A model generated the notes under the pieces. The model saw only the letters and a list, made by a program, of their open reading frames with translations, did not search any database and was not told the DNA's origin. From the NCBI GenBank assembly GCA_964403175.1, contig CAYOFH010000003.1, positions 1-64,000 on the forward strand: a DNA stretch of 64,000 nt, read 5' to 3'. Shown one piece after another: positions 53,795 through 63,310 of this stretch; positions within the stretch are counted from its first letter, which is position 1; each line of letters begins with the position of its first letter. The DNA comes from Marinilabilia sp964403175 (GTDB taxonomy: Bacteria; Bacteroidota; Bacteroidia; Bacteroidales; Marinilabiliaceae). Both the position numbers and the translations under genes were made by a program.

Positions 53795-53796
53795 AT

Positions 53797-54771
53797 TTAA
53801 ACTTTCCGGGTAGTAGTAAAATGAACCAGTTCGATTAGCCCTGAGCGGGCATTCCCTTCCGGGTATGAATTTAAAATGTCCAGGGCCTTATCTCTGTATT
53901 CGGACATTTTTTTACGTGCATAATCTATGCCTCCATTGTCTTTTACGAACTGGACAATAGGGGCAATTTTTTTCTCATTTTTATGATGTTTTTTTATGGT
54001 GCTCAGAATTTGTCTCTTTTTTGAGGATGGCATTTTTTCAAGTACATGAATAAGCGGTAGTGTCATTTTCTTTTCTTTTAGGTCGTTGCCTGTTGGTTTT
54101 CCTGAAAGATTTGTCTTCTCGTAATCCAATAAATCATCCCTGATTTGAAAAGCAATCCCAAGGTTTTCTCCAAAAACACGCATCCGTTCAATGTTCTCTT
54201 CAGAAGCTCCGGAAGAAAGGGCACCGGCTGCTGTACAAGCTGCTATAAGAGTAGCCGTTTTTTTCCGGATAATTTCGTAATAAATATCTTCGGTAATATT
54301 TAATTTTCGTGATTTTTCAATTTGAAGCAATTCCCCTTCACTCATTGCTTTAACAGCTTTAGATACGATCCGGAGTACCTCAGTTTGGTCTTCTTCTAGG
54401 GATTTAATCAGGCCCATGGCCAGATAATAATCGCCCACAAGAACGGCAATTTTGGATCGCCACAGTGCGTTAATGGAGAAAAACCCACGCCTTTGATAAG
54501 TTTCATCCACCACATCGTCGTGAACTAAAGTGGCATTATGCAGCAATTCAATCAATCCGGCTGCCGTATATGTTCCTTCTCCAGTTTCTCCATTTAGTTT
54601 TGCCGATAAAAAAACCAGCATAGGGCGCATCTGCTTCCCTTTTCGGCGTATAAGATAATCAGTAATGATATTGAGAAGTGGAATTTCGGTATCGAAATTC
54701 TTTTTGTAATATGGCCCAAACCGCTTCATTTCCTCTTCTATAGGCAATGTTATTTTTGAAGATATTTTCAT
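53797..54771 (-). CDS. Polyprenyl diphosphate synthase (long-chain trans type)
   Basis: Extends farnesyl diphosphate with IPP to the side chain of menaquinone. The 324-residue product has both aspartate-rich motifs: DDVVD at 85-89 (LVHDDVVDE) and DDLLD in FQIRDDLLDYE. The fifth residue before the first motif is Ala, small rather than aromatic, which fits a long product (about C30-C40) rather than farnesyl. KQMRPMLVFLSA and the C-terminal region are normal. A small hairpin TTCTCTG/CAGAGAA lies about 36-56 bases upstream of the start. Confidence 0.93.
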   Translation of the reverse strand: MKISSKITLPIEEEMKRFGPYYKKNFDTEIPLLNIITDYLIRRKGKQMRPMLVFLSAKLNGETGEGTYTAAGLIELLHNATLVHDDVVDETYQRRGFFSINALWRSKIAVLVGDYYLAMGLIKSLEEDQTEVLRIVSKAVKAMSEGELLQIEKSRKLNITEDIYYEIIRKKTATLIAACTAAGALSSGASEENIERMRVFGENLGIAFQIRDDLLDYEKTNLSGKPTGNDLKEKKMTLPLIHVLEKMPSSKKRQILSTIKKHHKNEKKIAPIVQFVKDNGGIDYARKKMSEYRDKALDILNSYPEGNARSGLIELVHFTTTRKV

Positions 54772-55156
54772 TTCTTTTTGGTTTGATATTTTCTTCTTTA
54801 GGCAAATTCTCTGAACACTTCAGAGAAAATATTAATCCCGGTGATTATATTTTTTCTTAATCATAAAATAAAGTATAACAGGCTGCTGAGTTGTTGTCTG
54901 TGTTATAAAAAATTTAGCTTTTGCATTTTTCTGCCCATTTATTTTTTATTACTAACCTTCAAAAATAACAAATTGTCGCGTATTAGTGTTGTAACATGAT
55001 GTAAATATTAATCCTATCTAAATATTTGCATGTTTTAAAGGTTTAAATATCTAACAATCAAAATATCTTCATTATCTTTGCAAATCTAAACTTGCTCAGG
55101 AGGAAAGTCGCATTCAATGATGTTCCTGTCTGTTTTTATTTATATGAAATTATACA
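54772..55156. other. Divergent spacer between prenyl synthase and ArsR-type genes
   Basis: The 385 AT-rich bases contain a 7-bp hairpin at 54807-54827 (in the prenyl synthase leader) and the TATCTTTG element at 55073-55080 for the regulator gene. I see no gene. Confidence 0.35.
55073..55080 (+). promoter_or_regulatory. Candidate -7 element for the ArsR-type gene
   Basis: TATCTTTG is a perfect TAnnTTTG match, giving a leader of about 70 bases before the ATG at 55157. Confidence 0.45.
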
Positions 55157-55471
55157 ATGGAAGTTAAAACTATGAAAATTAGAGACCTAGATGCTGCTCA
55201 GCTTGATCGTGCAGCTAGTATGCTTAAAGCTATTGCACATCCGATGCGAATTGCTATCCTAAATCATTTGGAGGATGGCAAGAAGTTGACAGTAACTCAG
55301 ATTCATAATTTGTTGAATATCGAACAGTCCACCACTTCTCATCACTTGGGAATTCTTAAGGATAAAGGTGTTCTGGCTTCGCAAAGAGATGGAAAAAACA
55401 CTTTCTATTTCCTCAAGCACGACAGTCTGCGTAACATTGTGGAATGTGTCAGCCGTTGTTCTGTTGAGTAA
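55157..55471 (+). CDS. ArsR/SmtB-family winged-helix regulator
   Basis: This 104-residue protein is a single winged helix: MLKAIAHPMRIAILNHLEDG, the recognition helix LNIEQSTTSHHLGILKDKGV and the wing ASQRDGKNTFYFL. The ELCVC metal motif of ArsR/SmtB sensors is missing, since residue patterns in the recognition helix lack paired cysteines. Two C-terminal cysteines (ECVSRCSVE) might respond to redox or metal. No metal-efflux gene is adjacent; queD and polA follow. Many Bacteroidota carry this gene as a conserved solitary regulator. Confidence 0.9.
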   Translation: MEVKTMKIRDLDAAQLDRAASMLKAIAHPMRIAILNHLEDGKKLTVTQIHNLLNIEQSTTSHHLGILKDKGVLASQRDGKNTFYFLKHDSLRNIVECVSRCSVE

Positions 55472-55650
55472 TTTTATATTGAAATCATTTCTTTTTGGTG
55501 TTTTGTAAGAAGGTTTTTTTTGACAAACAATTATTGCTTACAATTCTCTGAAACAAAATGTATTTGCCATTGAACCTGGTCCTTGAAAGCCATTACATTG
55601 CGTTAGGCAATTTTTATGAACTATTAATAGTTAATTCTGTTAGATAGAGT

Positions 55651-56100
55651 ATGACGAAAATAAGATTAACCAAAGAGTTCCGTTTCGAGATGGCCCATGC
55701 TTTGTGGAATTATGACGGGCTCTGCAAAAATATTCATGGTCATTCCTACATTTTTCAGGTTACTGTTCTTGGTAAGCCTAATCCTGATGAGAACAATCCT
55801 AAATATGGAATGGTTATGGATTTTGGGGATTTGAAGAACATCGTGAAAGAAGAAGTAGTGGATCAGATGGATCACAGTATTGTAATAAGCGATAAAGCAC
55901 CTCTGGAAAAACTTCTTCAGGTTCCTCAAATGGTTGAGCGTTATCATGTGGTTTCTTATCAGCCCACATGCGAAAACTTACTGATTGATTTTGCAGAAAG
56001 AATAAAGGCGAGACTACCCGAAAATATTTCACTTTTTAGCCTAAAACTACACGAAACCGCCAATTCTTATGCAGAATGGTTTGCAGCGGACAATGAATAG
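55651..56100 (+). CDS. queD: 6-carboxytetrahydropterin synthase / PTPS family
   Basis: Probably converts dihydroneopterin triphosphate to 6-carboxytetrahydropterin for queuosine synthesis. The 149-residue product has the zinc histidines in FEMAHAL and NIHGHSY and the catalytic Cys in DGLCKNIHGH. DHSIVI and LKLHETANSYAEW close the active site. The CxxxHGH spacing is the QueD rather than the mammalian PTPS type. No other queuosine gene is adjacent. A spacer of 179 bases separates it from the regulator gene. Confidence 0.92.
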   Translation: MTKIRLTKEFRFEMAHALWNYDGLCKNIHGHSYIFQVTVLGKPNPDENNPKYGMVMDFGDLKNIVKEEVVDQMDHSIVISDKAPLEKLLQVPQMVERYHVVSYQPTCENLLIDFAERIKARLPENISLFSLKLHETANSYAEWFAADNE

Positions 56101-56144
56101 TATTTCATTTTTTCTTACTTTTCGGGGATTAAACCTGAAATGTT

Positions 56145-58916
56145 ATGTCCGAAAAAACAAAAAAGTTATTTTTACTTGATGCATACGCTTTGATTTTCAG
56201 AGCGTATTATGCTTTTATTCGAAATCCCCGTGTCACATCCAAAGGGTTGAATACCTCTGCCATTTTTGGATTTACCAATTCGCTGCTGGAAGTACTGAAC
56301 AAAGAAAATCCCTCGCATATTGGTGTGGCTTTTGACCCTTCAGGGCCGACGTTCCGTAACGAACTCTATAAAGAATACAAGGCCCAGCGTGAGGCTACCC
56401 CTGAAGATATTAAAAAGGCCATTCCTTATATTAAGCAAATTCTTGAAGCATTTAATATTAATGTCATCCAGATTGATGGTTATGAAGCAGATGATGTTGT
56501 CGGAACTCTTGCACGAAAAGCAGGAAATGAGGGCTTTATGACTTTTATGGTTACTCCCGATAAAGATTATGCCCAGCTTGTTACTGACAATACTGTGATG
56601 TTTAAACCTAAATCGGCAGGTAATGATATTGAACGATGGGGAATTCCTGAGATACAAAAGAAATTTTCCGTCAAAACCCCCGAACAGGTAATTGATCTTC
56701 TTGCCCTATGGGGAGATAGTGCTGATAATATTCCCGGATGCCCGGGTATAGGTGAGAAACGTGCCAAAGAAATAATCGGAAAGTATGGCTCAATTGAAAA
56801 TGTATATAAGCACATAGATGAGTTTTCCGGCAAGCAGAAAGAAAACCTGTTGAATTTCAGGGAACAGGTGGAATTGTCCAGGAAGCTGGTAACAATCGAA
56901 ACCACTGTGCCTATTGATTTTGACGAGAAATTGTTTCATTATAAATCTCCAAACCTTGAAAAATTGAAGCCGGTTTTTGAAGAACTGGAATTTAAAACTT
57001 TGTGGGAAAAAATCGTCGGGAAAAAAGGTAATGGTCCCTCGCAGGGGACTCTTTTCGCTGATGATAATATTTCGTATCCTTCACCAACGTTTAACACCAG
57101 CAAAAAGAACATAAAAGATACAGTTCATCAATACTTTTTAGTTAATTCCAAACAGGCCCTGGATTCTCTGTCTGCCGAGCTTAGCGTTCAAAAGGAGTTT
57201 TGCATTGATACTGAAACTTCTGCCATTGACGTACATTCCAATGAGTTGGTGGGATTATCTTTTAGTTTTAAGAAAGGTGAGGCTTACTATGTTCCTGTAG
57301 ATAAAGATAAAAAGAAGGCAGAAGAAATAATTAAACATTTTGAGAATGTGTTGACTGATCCAGGAATTTTGAAAGTCGGGCAGAATTTAAAATACGACTA
57401 TCTGATGATCAAACGATACGGGGTTGAAATGCAGGGGCCTTTTTTTGACACTATGATTGCCCATCATTTGGTTCAGCCCGGATTAAAGCATAATATGGAT
57501 TTTCTTGCGGAAATTTATCTTGATTATACCCCCGTTTCTATTACCGAATTGATTGGGGCGAAAGGAAAGAAACAAGGTAGTATGCGAGATATCGATGTTC
57601 AAGTGGTTACTGAATATGCCGGTGAGGATGCTGACATCACTCTACAATTGAAGGAGCCTCTACGTAAAGAGCTTGAAGAGTTTAATATGATATCATTATT
57701 TGAAGATGTGGAGATGCCCCTGCTTAAGGTCTTGGCAGAAATGGAATATGCCGGGGTCGTATTGGATACTGCTGCTCTGGCCGATTTTGCCAAAAAACTT
57801 CAGAAACGTATTAAAAGTTTGGAAAATGAAATTGTTGATGACGCCGGGATCGAATTTAACGTTTCCAGTCCCCGCCAGGTAGGAGAGATACTTTTCAAAA
57901 AACTGAATATAGACTTGAAAGCTAAGAAAACTAAATCGGGTCAGTTCAGTACAAATGAAGAAACTTTGCAGAAGTTGAAGGATAAACATCCCATTGTAGA
58001 GAAAATTCTTGAATTTCGAGGGCTTAAAAAACTGTTAAACACCTATGTAGAAGCTTTGCCTAAACTTGTAAATAAAGATACCGGGCGTTTGCATACTTCT
58101 TTCAATCAGGCGGTGGTGGTAACGGGCCGATTGAGTAGTTCGAATCCTAACCTTCAGAATATTCCTATTCGTGAAGAAGACGGACGTGAAATGCGAAAAG
58201 CTTTTGTGGTTGCTGATTCTAATCACTTGTTTTTAAGTGCTGACTATTCACAGGTGGAGCTTCGGTTGATGGCCCACCTGAGTGAGGATGAAAATCTGCT
58301 GAAAGCTTTTAATCGGGGAGAAGATATTCATTCCGCCACAGCAGCCAGAATATTTAAAGTTTCTCCAGGCGATGTAACCGATGACATGCGTCGAAAGGCC
58401 AAAACGGCCAATTTTGGTATCATTTACGGCATATCAGCTTTTGGGTTATCCGAGAGGCTGAATATTCCCAGAGGTGAGGCAAAAGATATTATTGATGGCT
58501 ATTTTCAAAGTTTTCCTGCTGTCAAACAATATATGGACAGAGTTATAGGACAGGCTAGAGAAAAGGGTTATGTAGAAACGATGTTTGGGCGTCGTCGGTA
58601 TCTCCCTGACATTAACAGTCGGAACGGTGTGGTTCGTGGTGTAGCAGAGCGTAATGCTATTAATGCACCAATTCAGGGGGCAGCAGCAGATATCATAAAA
58701 ATGGCCATGGTAGGTGTGGATAATGCTTTCAAAAAGGAAAGGCTTAAAAGCAGAATGGTGCTGCAGGTACATGATGAACTCAATTTCGAGATATTGAAGG
58801 TTGAAATTGACAAAGTTAAGGAAATCGTTAAAAAACAAATGGAATCAGCAGTATTATTGAAAGTTCCACTTGAAGTGGATATGGGAATCGGCGTAAATTG
58901 GCTGGAGGCTCATTGA
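56145..58916 (+). CDS. polA: DNA polymerase I
   Basis: The 923-residue repair and Okazaki-fragment polymerase has all three domains. The 5'-3' exonuclease (1-300) has LDAYALIFRAYYAF and DGYEADDVVGTLA. The 3'-5' exonuclease (about 335-530) keeps its acidic residues (FCIDTETSAID, QNLKYDYLM, YAGEDADITLQL), so proofreading should be active, unlike Taq polymerase. The polymerase domain has motif A SADYSQVELRLMAHLS, motif B RRKAKTANFGIIYGIS and motif C LQVHDELNFE. It is transcribed alone or with queD, 44 bases upstream. Confidence 0.98.
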   Translation: MSEKTKKLFLLDAYALIFRAYYAFIRNPRVTSKGLNTSAIFGFTNSLLEVLNKENPSHIGVAFDPSGPTFRNELYKEYKAQREATPEDIKKAIPYIKQILEAFNINVIQIDGYEADDVVGTLARKAGNEGFMTFMVTPDKDYAQLVTDNTVMFKPKSAGNDIERWGIPEIQKKFSVKTPEQVIDLLALWGDSADNIPGCPGIGEKRAKEIIGKYGSIENVYKHIDEFSGKQKENLLNFREQVELSRKLVTIETTVPIDFDEKLFHYKSPNLEKLKPVFEELEFKTLWEKIVGKKGNGPSQGTLFADDNISYPSPTFNTSKKNIKDTVHQYFLVNSKQALDSLSAELSVQKEFCIDTETSAIDVHSNELVGLSFSFKKGEAYYVPVDKDKKKAEEIIKHFENVLTDPGILKVGQNLKYDYLMIKRYGVEMQGPFFDTMIAHHLVQPGLKHNMDFLAEIYLDYTPVSITELIGAKGKKQGSMRDIDVQVVTEYAGEDADITLQLKEPLRKELEEFNMISLFEDVEMPLLKVLAEMEYAGVVLDTAALADFAKKLQKRIKSLENEIVDDAGIEFNVSSPRQVGEILFKKLNIDLKAKKTKSGQFSTNEETLQKLKDKHPIVEKILEFRGLKKLLNTYVEALPKLVNKDTGRLHTSFNQAVVVTGRLSSSNPNLQNIPIREEDGREMRKAFVVADSNHLFLSADYSQVELRLMAHLSEDENLLKAFNRGEDIHSATAARIFKVSPGDVTDDMRRKAKTANFGIIYGISAFGLSERLNIPRGEAKDIIDGYFQSFPAVKQYMDRVIGQAREKGYVETMFGRRRYLPDINSRNGVVRGVAERNAINAPIQGAAADIIKMAMVGVDNAFKKERLKSRMVLQVHDELNFEILKVEIDKVKEIVKKQMESAVLLKVPLEVDMGIGVNWLEAH

Positions 58917-59063
58917 TTTTATTGTTAATACCGGACCTGGTATCCGCTTCGAATGTTTTTTAAAATCTTTTATGGAGTTATTATTTTATTGTCCTATATC
59001 TATTTTCGCTGTAACTTTTCACAGGATTTAAGCGTCCCATCTTTACCATTTTAGCGGACACTG

Positions 59064-59549
59064 ATGACTATAGAAGAATATAACAATTGCGTAAAGCAGT
59101 ATGCCGACAATGTTTACCGGTTTGTCCTAAAGAATATTCGTGATGAGAACAAAGCGGCAGATATTGTGCAGGATGCGTACGAAAAAATGTGGCGGCACCA
59201 TGCAAATGTTGATTGTGCCAAGGGGAAAAGTTATCTTTTCTCTACGGCTTATCATGTTCTTATTGATCATATCCGACGTGAAAAGCACTCGGTTAGGATG
59301 GAGGAAGCTGACTTGCAGCAACATGCCCACAGTAGGCAATATTCTGATTTACAAGAAGTTTTGCACCAGGCGTTAACAAAACTTCCCGAAGTCCAGAAAA
59401 TGGTGGTTATGATGCGTGATTATGAAGGATACTCTTACGAGGAAATAGGAGAAATTACAGGATTAAATGAAAGCCAGGTAAAAGTTTATATTTACCGGGC
59501 ACGTGTTTTTCTTAGAAATTATATTGGAAAGATGGAGGTGGTGGTATGA
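59064..59549 (+). CDS. ECF-type RNA polymerase sigma factor
   Basis: The 161-residue sigma-70 family member has region 2 (AADIVQDAYEKMWRH, SYLFSTAYHVLIDHIRRE) and region 4 (LPEVQKMVVMMRDYEGYSYE, ITGLNESQVKVYIYRAR), with no region 3. This is the extracytoplasmic-function class. Its stop codon overlaps the start of the next gene by four bases (ATGA), so the neighbour is translationally coupled and is the likely anti-sigma factor. Confidence 0.93.
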   Translation: MTIEEYNNCVKQYADNVYRFVLKNIRDENKAADIVQDAYEKMWRHHANVDCAKGKSYLFSTAYHVLIDHIRREKHSVRMEEADLQQHAHSRQYSDLQEVLHQALTKLPEVQKMVVMMRDYEGYSYEEIGEITGLNESQVKVYIYRARVFLRNYIGKMEVVV

Positions 59550-60574
59550 AAAATATTAACAGAGAAAACTATGAAATTTGGTTCATCGATTTTATTGATG
59601 GAAAGCTGGATGATGAAGCTCTGAAGGAGTTAAATACATTTCTTCATGATAATCCTGACTTAAAAGAAGAATTATGTGATTTTGAGGAGTTCACTTTGAA
59701 ACCTTCCGATGTTTCCTGCAATAGAGCAGAACAATTATTCAAAAGTGAATCGGATTTAATGGATATATCCCGATGCGATTATTTGATGATAAAACAAATG
59801 GAGGAGGGGCTTTCAGAAGAAGAGAAGACAGAGCTGGCTTTGGTTATTGGGGAGGAAGAATTTTTGATAGGACTGGGAGCTGAATATCAGCATTGCAGAC
59901 TTGTACCCGAATTTATCCGATATGACAGGAAGTCTTCATTACTTCAAAAACGTACTTATCCAATAAGGCTGTATGCAGGACGAATAGCTGCTGTCGTAGT
60001 TGCCATTGTTTTGTTGCTGACTCCCTGGGATAGTTTTGTATTTAGGGTTCCTGAGAATAACAATCTGGCCATGCAGCCCATGCAATCGCTGCCTGCTGTG
60101 GTTGATTTTTCAACCCCTCCTGAAATAAACCTGGTTAAAATTGATTTGACAGATAATGCAGTAAATCCTTCCATCAATCAATCAGATTTTAATATTGTGT
60201 CAAATGAAGTCATAGATGGAGATAAATTTGATCCGTACATTTCTTCCCCGGAAGAGCCTTTGGAAAAACTTCAGCCAGGAGCAATTCGAATAGAGATGGC
60301 CGGTGTTTTGCCTAATGCTTATGAAGAAGGTCTTAGGCATATGATGCCCATATACCTGGATATCAATAGATATAATGAACGCATGCTAGCGTCGGCAGAG
60401 CCACGGAATGTCAAATCAGATGGAAGAACTTTTCTGATAAAAGGTCTTCAATTTGTGGACAGGGTATCTGGAGATCTGGTTAATTTCGATAAAATGTATG
60501 ATGAAGACGGTAATTTTGTTGCATATAACCTTAAGGCCGGATATTTTGAAGTAGAGCGGAAGCTTAGGAGGTAA
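59546..60574 (+). CDS. Putative anti-sigma factor, single-pass membrane protein
   Basis: This 342-residue protein has an acidic cytoplasmic N-terminal region (1-140), one transmembrane helix (about 143-160, LYAGRIAAVVVAIVLLLTPW) and a periplasmic C-terminal part of 180 residues with no motif I recognise. The N-terminus (FIDFIDGKLDDEALKELNTF, then HDNPDLKEEL) has the short helical pattern of Bacteroidota anti-sigma factors that count residues in a zf-HC2-like fold, but there is no zinc motif. The role is inferred from coupling to the ECF gene. Confidence 0.7.
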   Translation: MKNINRENYEIWFIDFIDGKLDDEALKELNTFLHDNPDLKEELCDFEEFTLKPSDVSCNRAEQLFKSESDLMDISRCDYLMIKQMEEGLSEEEKTELALVIGEEEFLIGLGAEYQHCRLVPEFIRYDRKSSLLQKRTYPIRLYAGRIAAVVVAIVLLLTPWDSFVFRVPENNNLAMQPMQSLPAVVDFSTPPEINLVKIDLTDNAVNPSINQSDFNIVSNEVIDGDKFDPYISSPEEPLEKLQPGAIRIEMAGVLPNAYEEGLRHMMPIYLDINRYNERMLASAEPRNVKSDGRTFLIKGLQFVDRVSGDLVNFDKMYDEDGNFVAYNLKAGYFEVERKLRR

Positions 60575-60694
60575 ATAGTTTCTGTTGGATCTTTGGGTAT
60601 GTCGCTAACAAAGACCTATGGTTTTCCTATTAGTTGTACACAATTTATGTTTGTCTTATATCTTTAAAGCTTCGAGAGGTCTGTTTTTTATCTA

Positions 60695-61633
60695 TCAAGA
60701 ATTAATTGTTCGATAAAACATCCCCCTCTCCCCAAATTCTGTTGTGATTTTACCTTCCGCCTCCAGAATATCAAGATATTTGTTAATTTCATTGATGTGA
60801 AGACCCATGATATCCCGAAGATCGTGTATCGTACAGGGCCGTCGTGAAATGGTTTCCAAAATGAACGACTCTTTATCGTCCCGATATGCTTTATTTTGTG
60901 TTCTGGACTGAGCAGAAGCCACAATTATTGTATTTTCAAAATCAAGTTTGCTTTTAATATATTCCAATTGCTCTTTGGTTGCAGGATAAAGTCCTTCTAT
61001 GGCTCCGGGTCTGTCAAGTGTATTTAATTGCACCAATGAGGGTTGTATTTCATGAATAGCCTTTTTCAGTTCGAAAATTTCATTACTATTGTCATTGTAT
61101 CCAGGAAGAATAAAAACTTCAAGCCAGATATCTCCTTTAAATTCTTTGCTGAAATCGATGAGTCCCTGTAAGTGCTTTTCTACTTTGAGGTGTTTTTCGG
61201 GACGGTTCAGCATTTTAAAAACTTTGTCACTCGCTGCATCAACAGAAGGTAGAACTAAATCGGCCTGCATAATTTCCGCGCGTACATTTTTGTCAGAAAG
61301 TAAAGTCCCATTGGTCAAAATGGCTACTTTGAGTTGCGGATAGTTTTCTTTTATGAATGTCAGCACATCACCGATTCTGGAATTAAGCAAAGGTTCCCCA
61401 TACCCGGAAAAAGTAATATAATCTGGTGGTGGATTATTGGCCAGGTATTCGGTTAATTCCTTAACCACTTTTGCATACGGGACATATTCCATACGATCTG
61501 TGGTCAATTTGGTTGTGGTGCCAACTTCACAGTAGACACAATCCAGTGAACATACTTTTTGAGGAACCAAATCAACTCCAAGCGACATACCCAGACGTCT
61601 TGACGGCACCGGCCCGAAAATGAATTTAAACAT
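60695..61633 (-). CDS. Radical SAM protein (COG0731-type) with C-terminal winged helix
   Basis: The 312-residue protein starts FGPVPSRRLGMSLGVDLVP. The SAM-cluster cysteines are C28, C32 and C35 (CSLDCVYCEVG), then YITFSGYGEPLLN and AILTNGTLL. The core resembles the TYW1-like COG0731 group of unassigned radical SAM enzymes. The last 65 residues (SRRPCTIHDLRDIMGLHINE onwards) look like a winged-helix domain that could bind nucleic acid. The substrate is unknown. A TACCTTTG promoter element sits at 61660-61667 on the same strand. Confidence 0.87.
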   Translation of the reverse strand: MFKFIFGPVPSRRLGMSLGVDLVPQKVCSLDCVYCEVGTTTKLTTDRMEYVPYAKVVKELTEYLANNPPPDYITFSGYGEPLLNSRIGDVLTFIKENYPQLKVAILTNGTLLSDKNVRAEIMQADLVLPSVDAASDKVFKMLNRPEKHLKVEKHLQGLIDFSKEFKGDIWLEVFILPGYNDNSNEIFELKKAIHEIQPSLVQLNTLDRPGAIEGLYPATKEQLEYIKSKLDFENTIIVASAQSRTQNKAYRDDKESFILETISRRPCTIHDLRDIMGLHINEINKYLDILEAEGKITTEFGERGMFYRTINS

Positions 61634-61659
61634 GGGTTTTTTGGATTTTAATTTTAAAT

Positions 61660-61667
61660 CAAAGGTA
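61660..61667 (-). promoter_or_regulatory. Candidate -7 element for the radical SAM gene
   Basis: On the minus strand TACCTTTG is a perfect TAnnTTTG match, about 27 bases before the ATG at 61633. No clear -33 element is seen. Confidence 0.4.
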
Positions 61668-62079
61668 CTTTATAAACTTTAAAAGATTTTGTGATTTGAA
61701 CTATTTCGGGTTTTTTAAATTTTTGCATGATTAATATTGTATTATTAATTCTACTTCTCTTTTTATTTTGAATGACAGCGGATTTTAATATAGTGGAAGT
61801 TTTTTATTTTCGCAAGTGAAGAAAGGTGTATAATGCACACATTTATTGTTTTATCTGAGGGCATTGATAATCTCAAAATTTTTGAATACCGATGTTTCAT
61901 AAGCAAAATCTATCATGATTATTTGTTTATATTAAATCTTAAGATTATATTTTACAAATTACTGTAATTTAAATTTTTGTGTATTTTAAGTAATCGGTGG
62001 GTGTTAATATTTTTCGGTAAGATATCCAAATCAAGTCAACTATTTTAAGGGGATGGAACTAATTTCTTTTATATTTGCA

Positions 62080-62087
62080 ATTTATTA
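62080..62087 (+). promoter_or_regulatory. Candidate -7 element for ftsX
   Basis: TATATTTG is a perfect TAnnTTTG match, 20 bases before the ftsX ATG, implying a short leader. Confidence 0.4.
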
Positions 62088-62106
62088 GGAAAAATGTGCA
62101 AGGCCA

Positions 62107-62976
62107 ATGAGTAATACAGTTGCAAAAAGAAAACTCAGGAGTTCCTACGTTACGACCGTGATAAGTATTTCACTGGTGTTGTTTTTGTTGGGAATAATAG
62201 GGTTATTGTTTCTTAATGCACATCGATTGTCTACTTATGTGAAAGAGAATCTTGGATTTACTGTTTTGGTAAATGATAATTCAAGAGAAGCTGAAGTCCA
62301 GCGACTCCAGAAAATTCTGAATGCATCACCTTATGTTCGGGAAGCAGCTTATGTCAGCAAAGATGAGGCAGCTGAAATAATGCAGGATGAATTGGGCGAG
62401 GATTTCGTGGAATTTCTTGGGTACAACCCGCTGCTTTCCAGCATTGAGGTAAAAGTCTTTGCCGAATATGCCAATCCCGACAGTATGGCAATTATCGAAA
62501 ATCAGGTGTTGAATTTTCCGCAAGTGCAGGAGGTATATTATCAGAAAAACCTTTTACATGCTGTTAACGATAATATTGAGAAAATAACGATTGTGCTTGG
62601 CGGTTTTGCAATTCTTTTGTTGATAATAGCCATTGCACTGATCAATAATACCATCCGGCTTTCTGTGTATTCCCGCCGTTTTCTGATAAAAACTATGCAG
62701 TTGGTTGGAGCTACCCGGGGATTTATCCGTAAACCATTTTTAGCAACAGGCATTTTAAACGGTCTGGCCGGTGCAACTATTGCGATTCTTTTACTTTCAT
62801 CACTAATTTATGGTTTAAACAGTGAAATGCAGGGGATGATAGGTTTCAACAATCTATTTTTGATTGGAATCCTTTTTGGCCTGGTTATTCTTTTGGGGAT
62901 TTTTATAACGCTTATATCCACTTTTTTTGCGGTTAATAAGTACCTGCGTCTTAAAGCAGATGATTTATATTTTTAA
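62107..62976 (+). CDS. ftsX: Cell division protein FtsX
   Basis: This is the membrane partner of the FtsE ATPase, which signals to periplasmic peptidoglycan hydrolase activators during septation. The 289-residue product has the FtsX layout: transmembrane helix 1 (ISISLVLFLLGIIGLLFL), a periplasmic domain of about 130 residues (FTVLVNDNSREAEVQRLQK, YVSKDEAAEIMQDELGEDF), then three more helices. The cytoplasmic coupling loop RRFLIKTMQLVGATRGFIRKPF lies between helices 2 and 3. FtsE is not encoded here. The EnvC-like protein at 42485 is the type of activator this complex controls. Confidence 0.95.
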   Translation: MSNTVAKRKLRSSYVTTVISISLVLFLLGIIGLLFLNAHRLSTYVKENLGFTVLVNDNSREAEVQRLQKILNASPYVREAAYVSKDEAAEIMQDELGEDFVEFLGYNPLLSSIEVKVFAEYANPDSMAIIENQVLNFPQVQEVYYQKNLLHAVNDNIEKITIVLGGFAILLLIIAIALINNTIRLSVYSRRFLIKTMQLVGATRGFIRKPFLATGILNGLAGATIAILLLSSLIYGLNSEMQGMIGFNNLFLIGILFGLVILLGIFITLISTFFAVNKYLRLKADDLYF

Positions 62977-63040
62977 TAAGGTAACTGACTACTTTATCTT
63001 TCGGATGAGTGGTTTAGTAAATGATTTAAAATAGTAAGCT

Positions 63041-63310
63041 ATGTCAAAAAAAGAGACAGAAAAGAAATTTGAAATGGCCCTGGAAAAACAGAATTATCTG
63101 CTTCTGGCCATTTCTTTTGTAATCGTTATAGTCGGGTTTTTATTAATGATGGGAGGCGGAAGCCAGAACCCGGAGGTGTTTAATGAGGAAGTTTATAGTT
63201 TTCGGAGAATTACCCTTGCACCGATAGTTGTTTTGTTTGGGTTTTTATTTGCTATTTATGCAATTATGAAAAAGCCTGCCGACACAAAAGAAATGGAAAA
63301 AAAGAAGTGA
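63041..63310 (+). CDS. DUF3098 family membrane protein
   Basis: This 89-residue protein has two transmembrane helices (about 18-38 and 62-80), and its middle part NPEVFNEEVYSFRRITLAP is characteristic of DUF3098. This small Bacteroidota protein is nearly always encoded between ftsX and uppP, suggesting a role in envelope growth. No function is known. Both ends are charged and lysine-rich. A 282-base spacer follows before uppP, in which I see no credible gene. Confidence 0.9.
   Translation: MSKKETEKKFEMALEKQNYLLLAISFVIVIVGFLLMMGGGSQNPEVFNEEVYSFRRITLAPIVVLFGFLFAIYAIMKKPADTKEMEKKK

Larger units (their letters stand above)
61634..62106. other. Divergent AT-rich spacer before ftsX
   Basis: The 473 bases contain no gene. 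The only signals I can point to are TACCTTTG at 61660-61667 (minus strand, for the radical SAM gene) and TATATTTG at 62080-62087 (for ftsX). No repeat copy or strong hairpin is present. Confidence 0.35.

Noticed and set aside
55093..55110. GAGGAAAGTC resembling the CR-I core of RNase P RNA
   Set aside because: Only about 70 bases remain before a clear protein gene, too short for rnpB, and no other conserved RNase P segment is visible.
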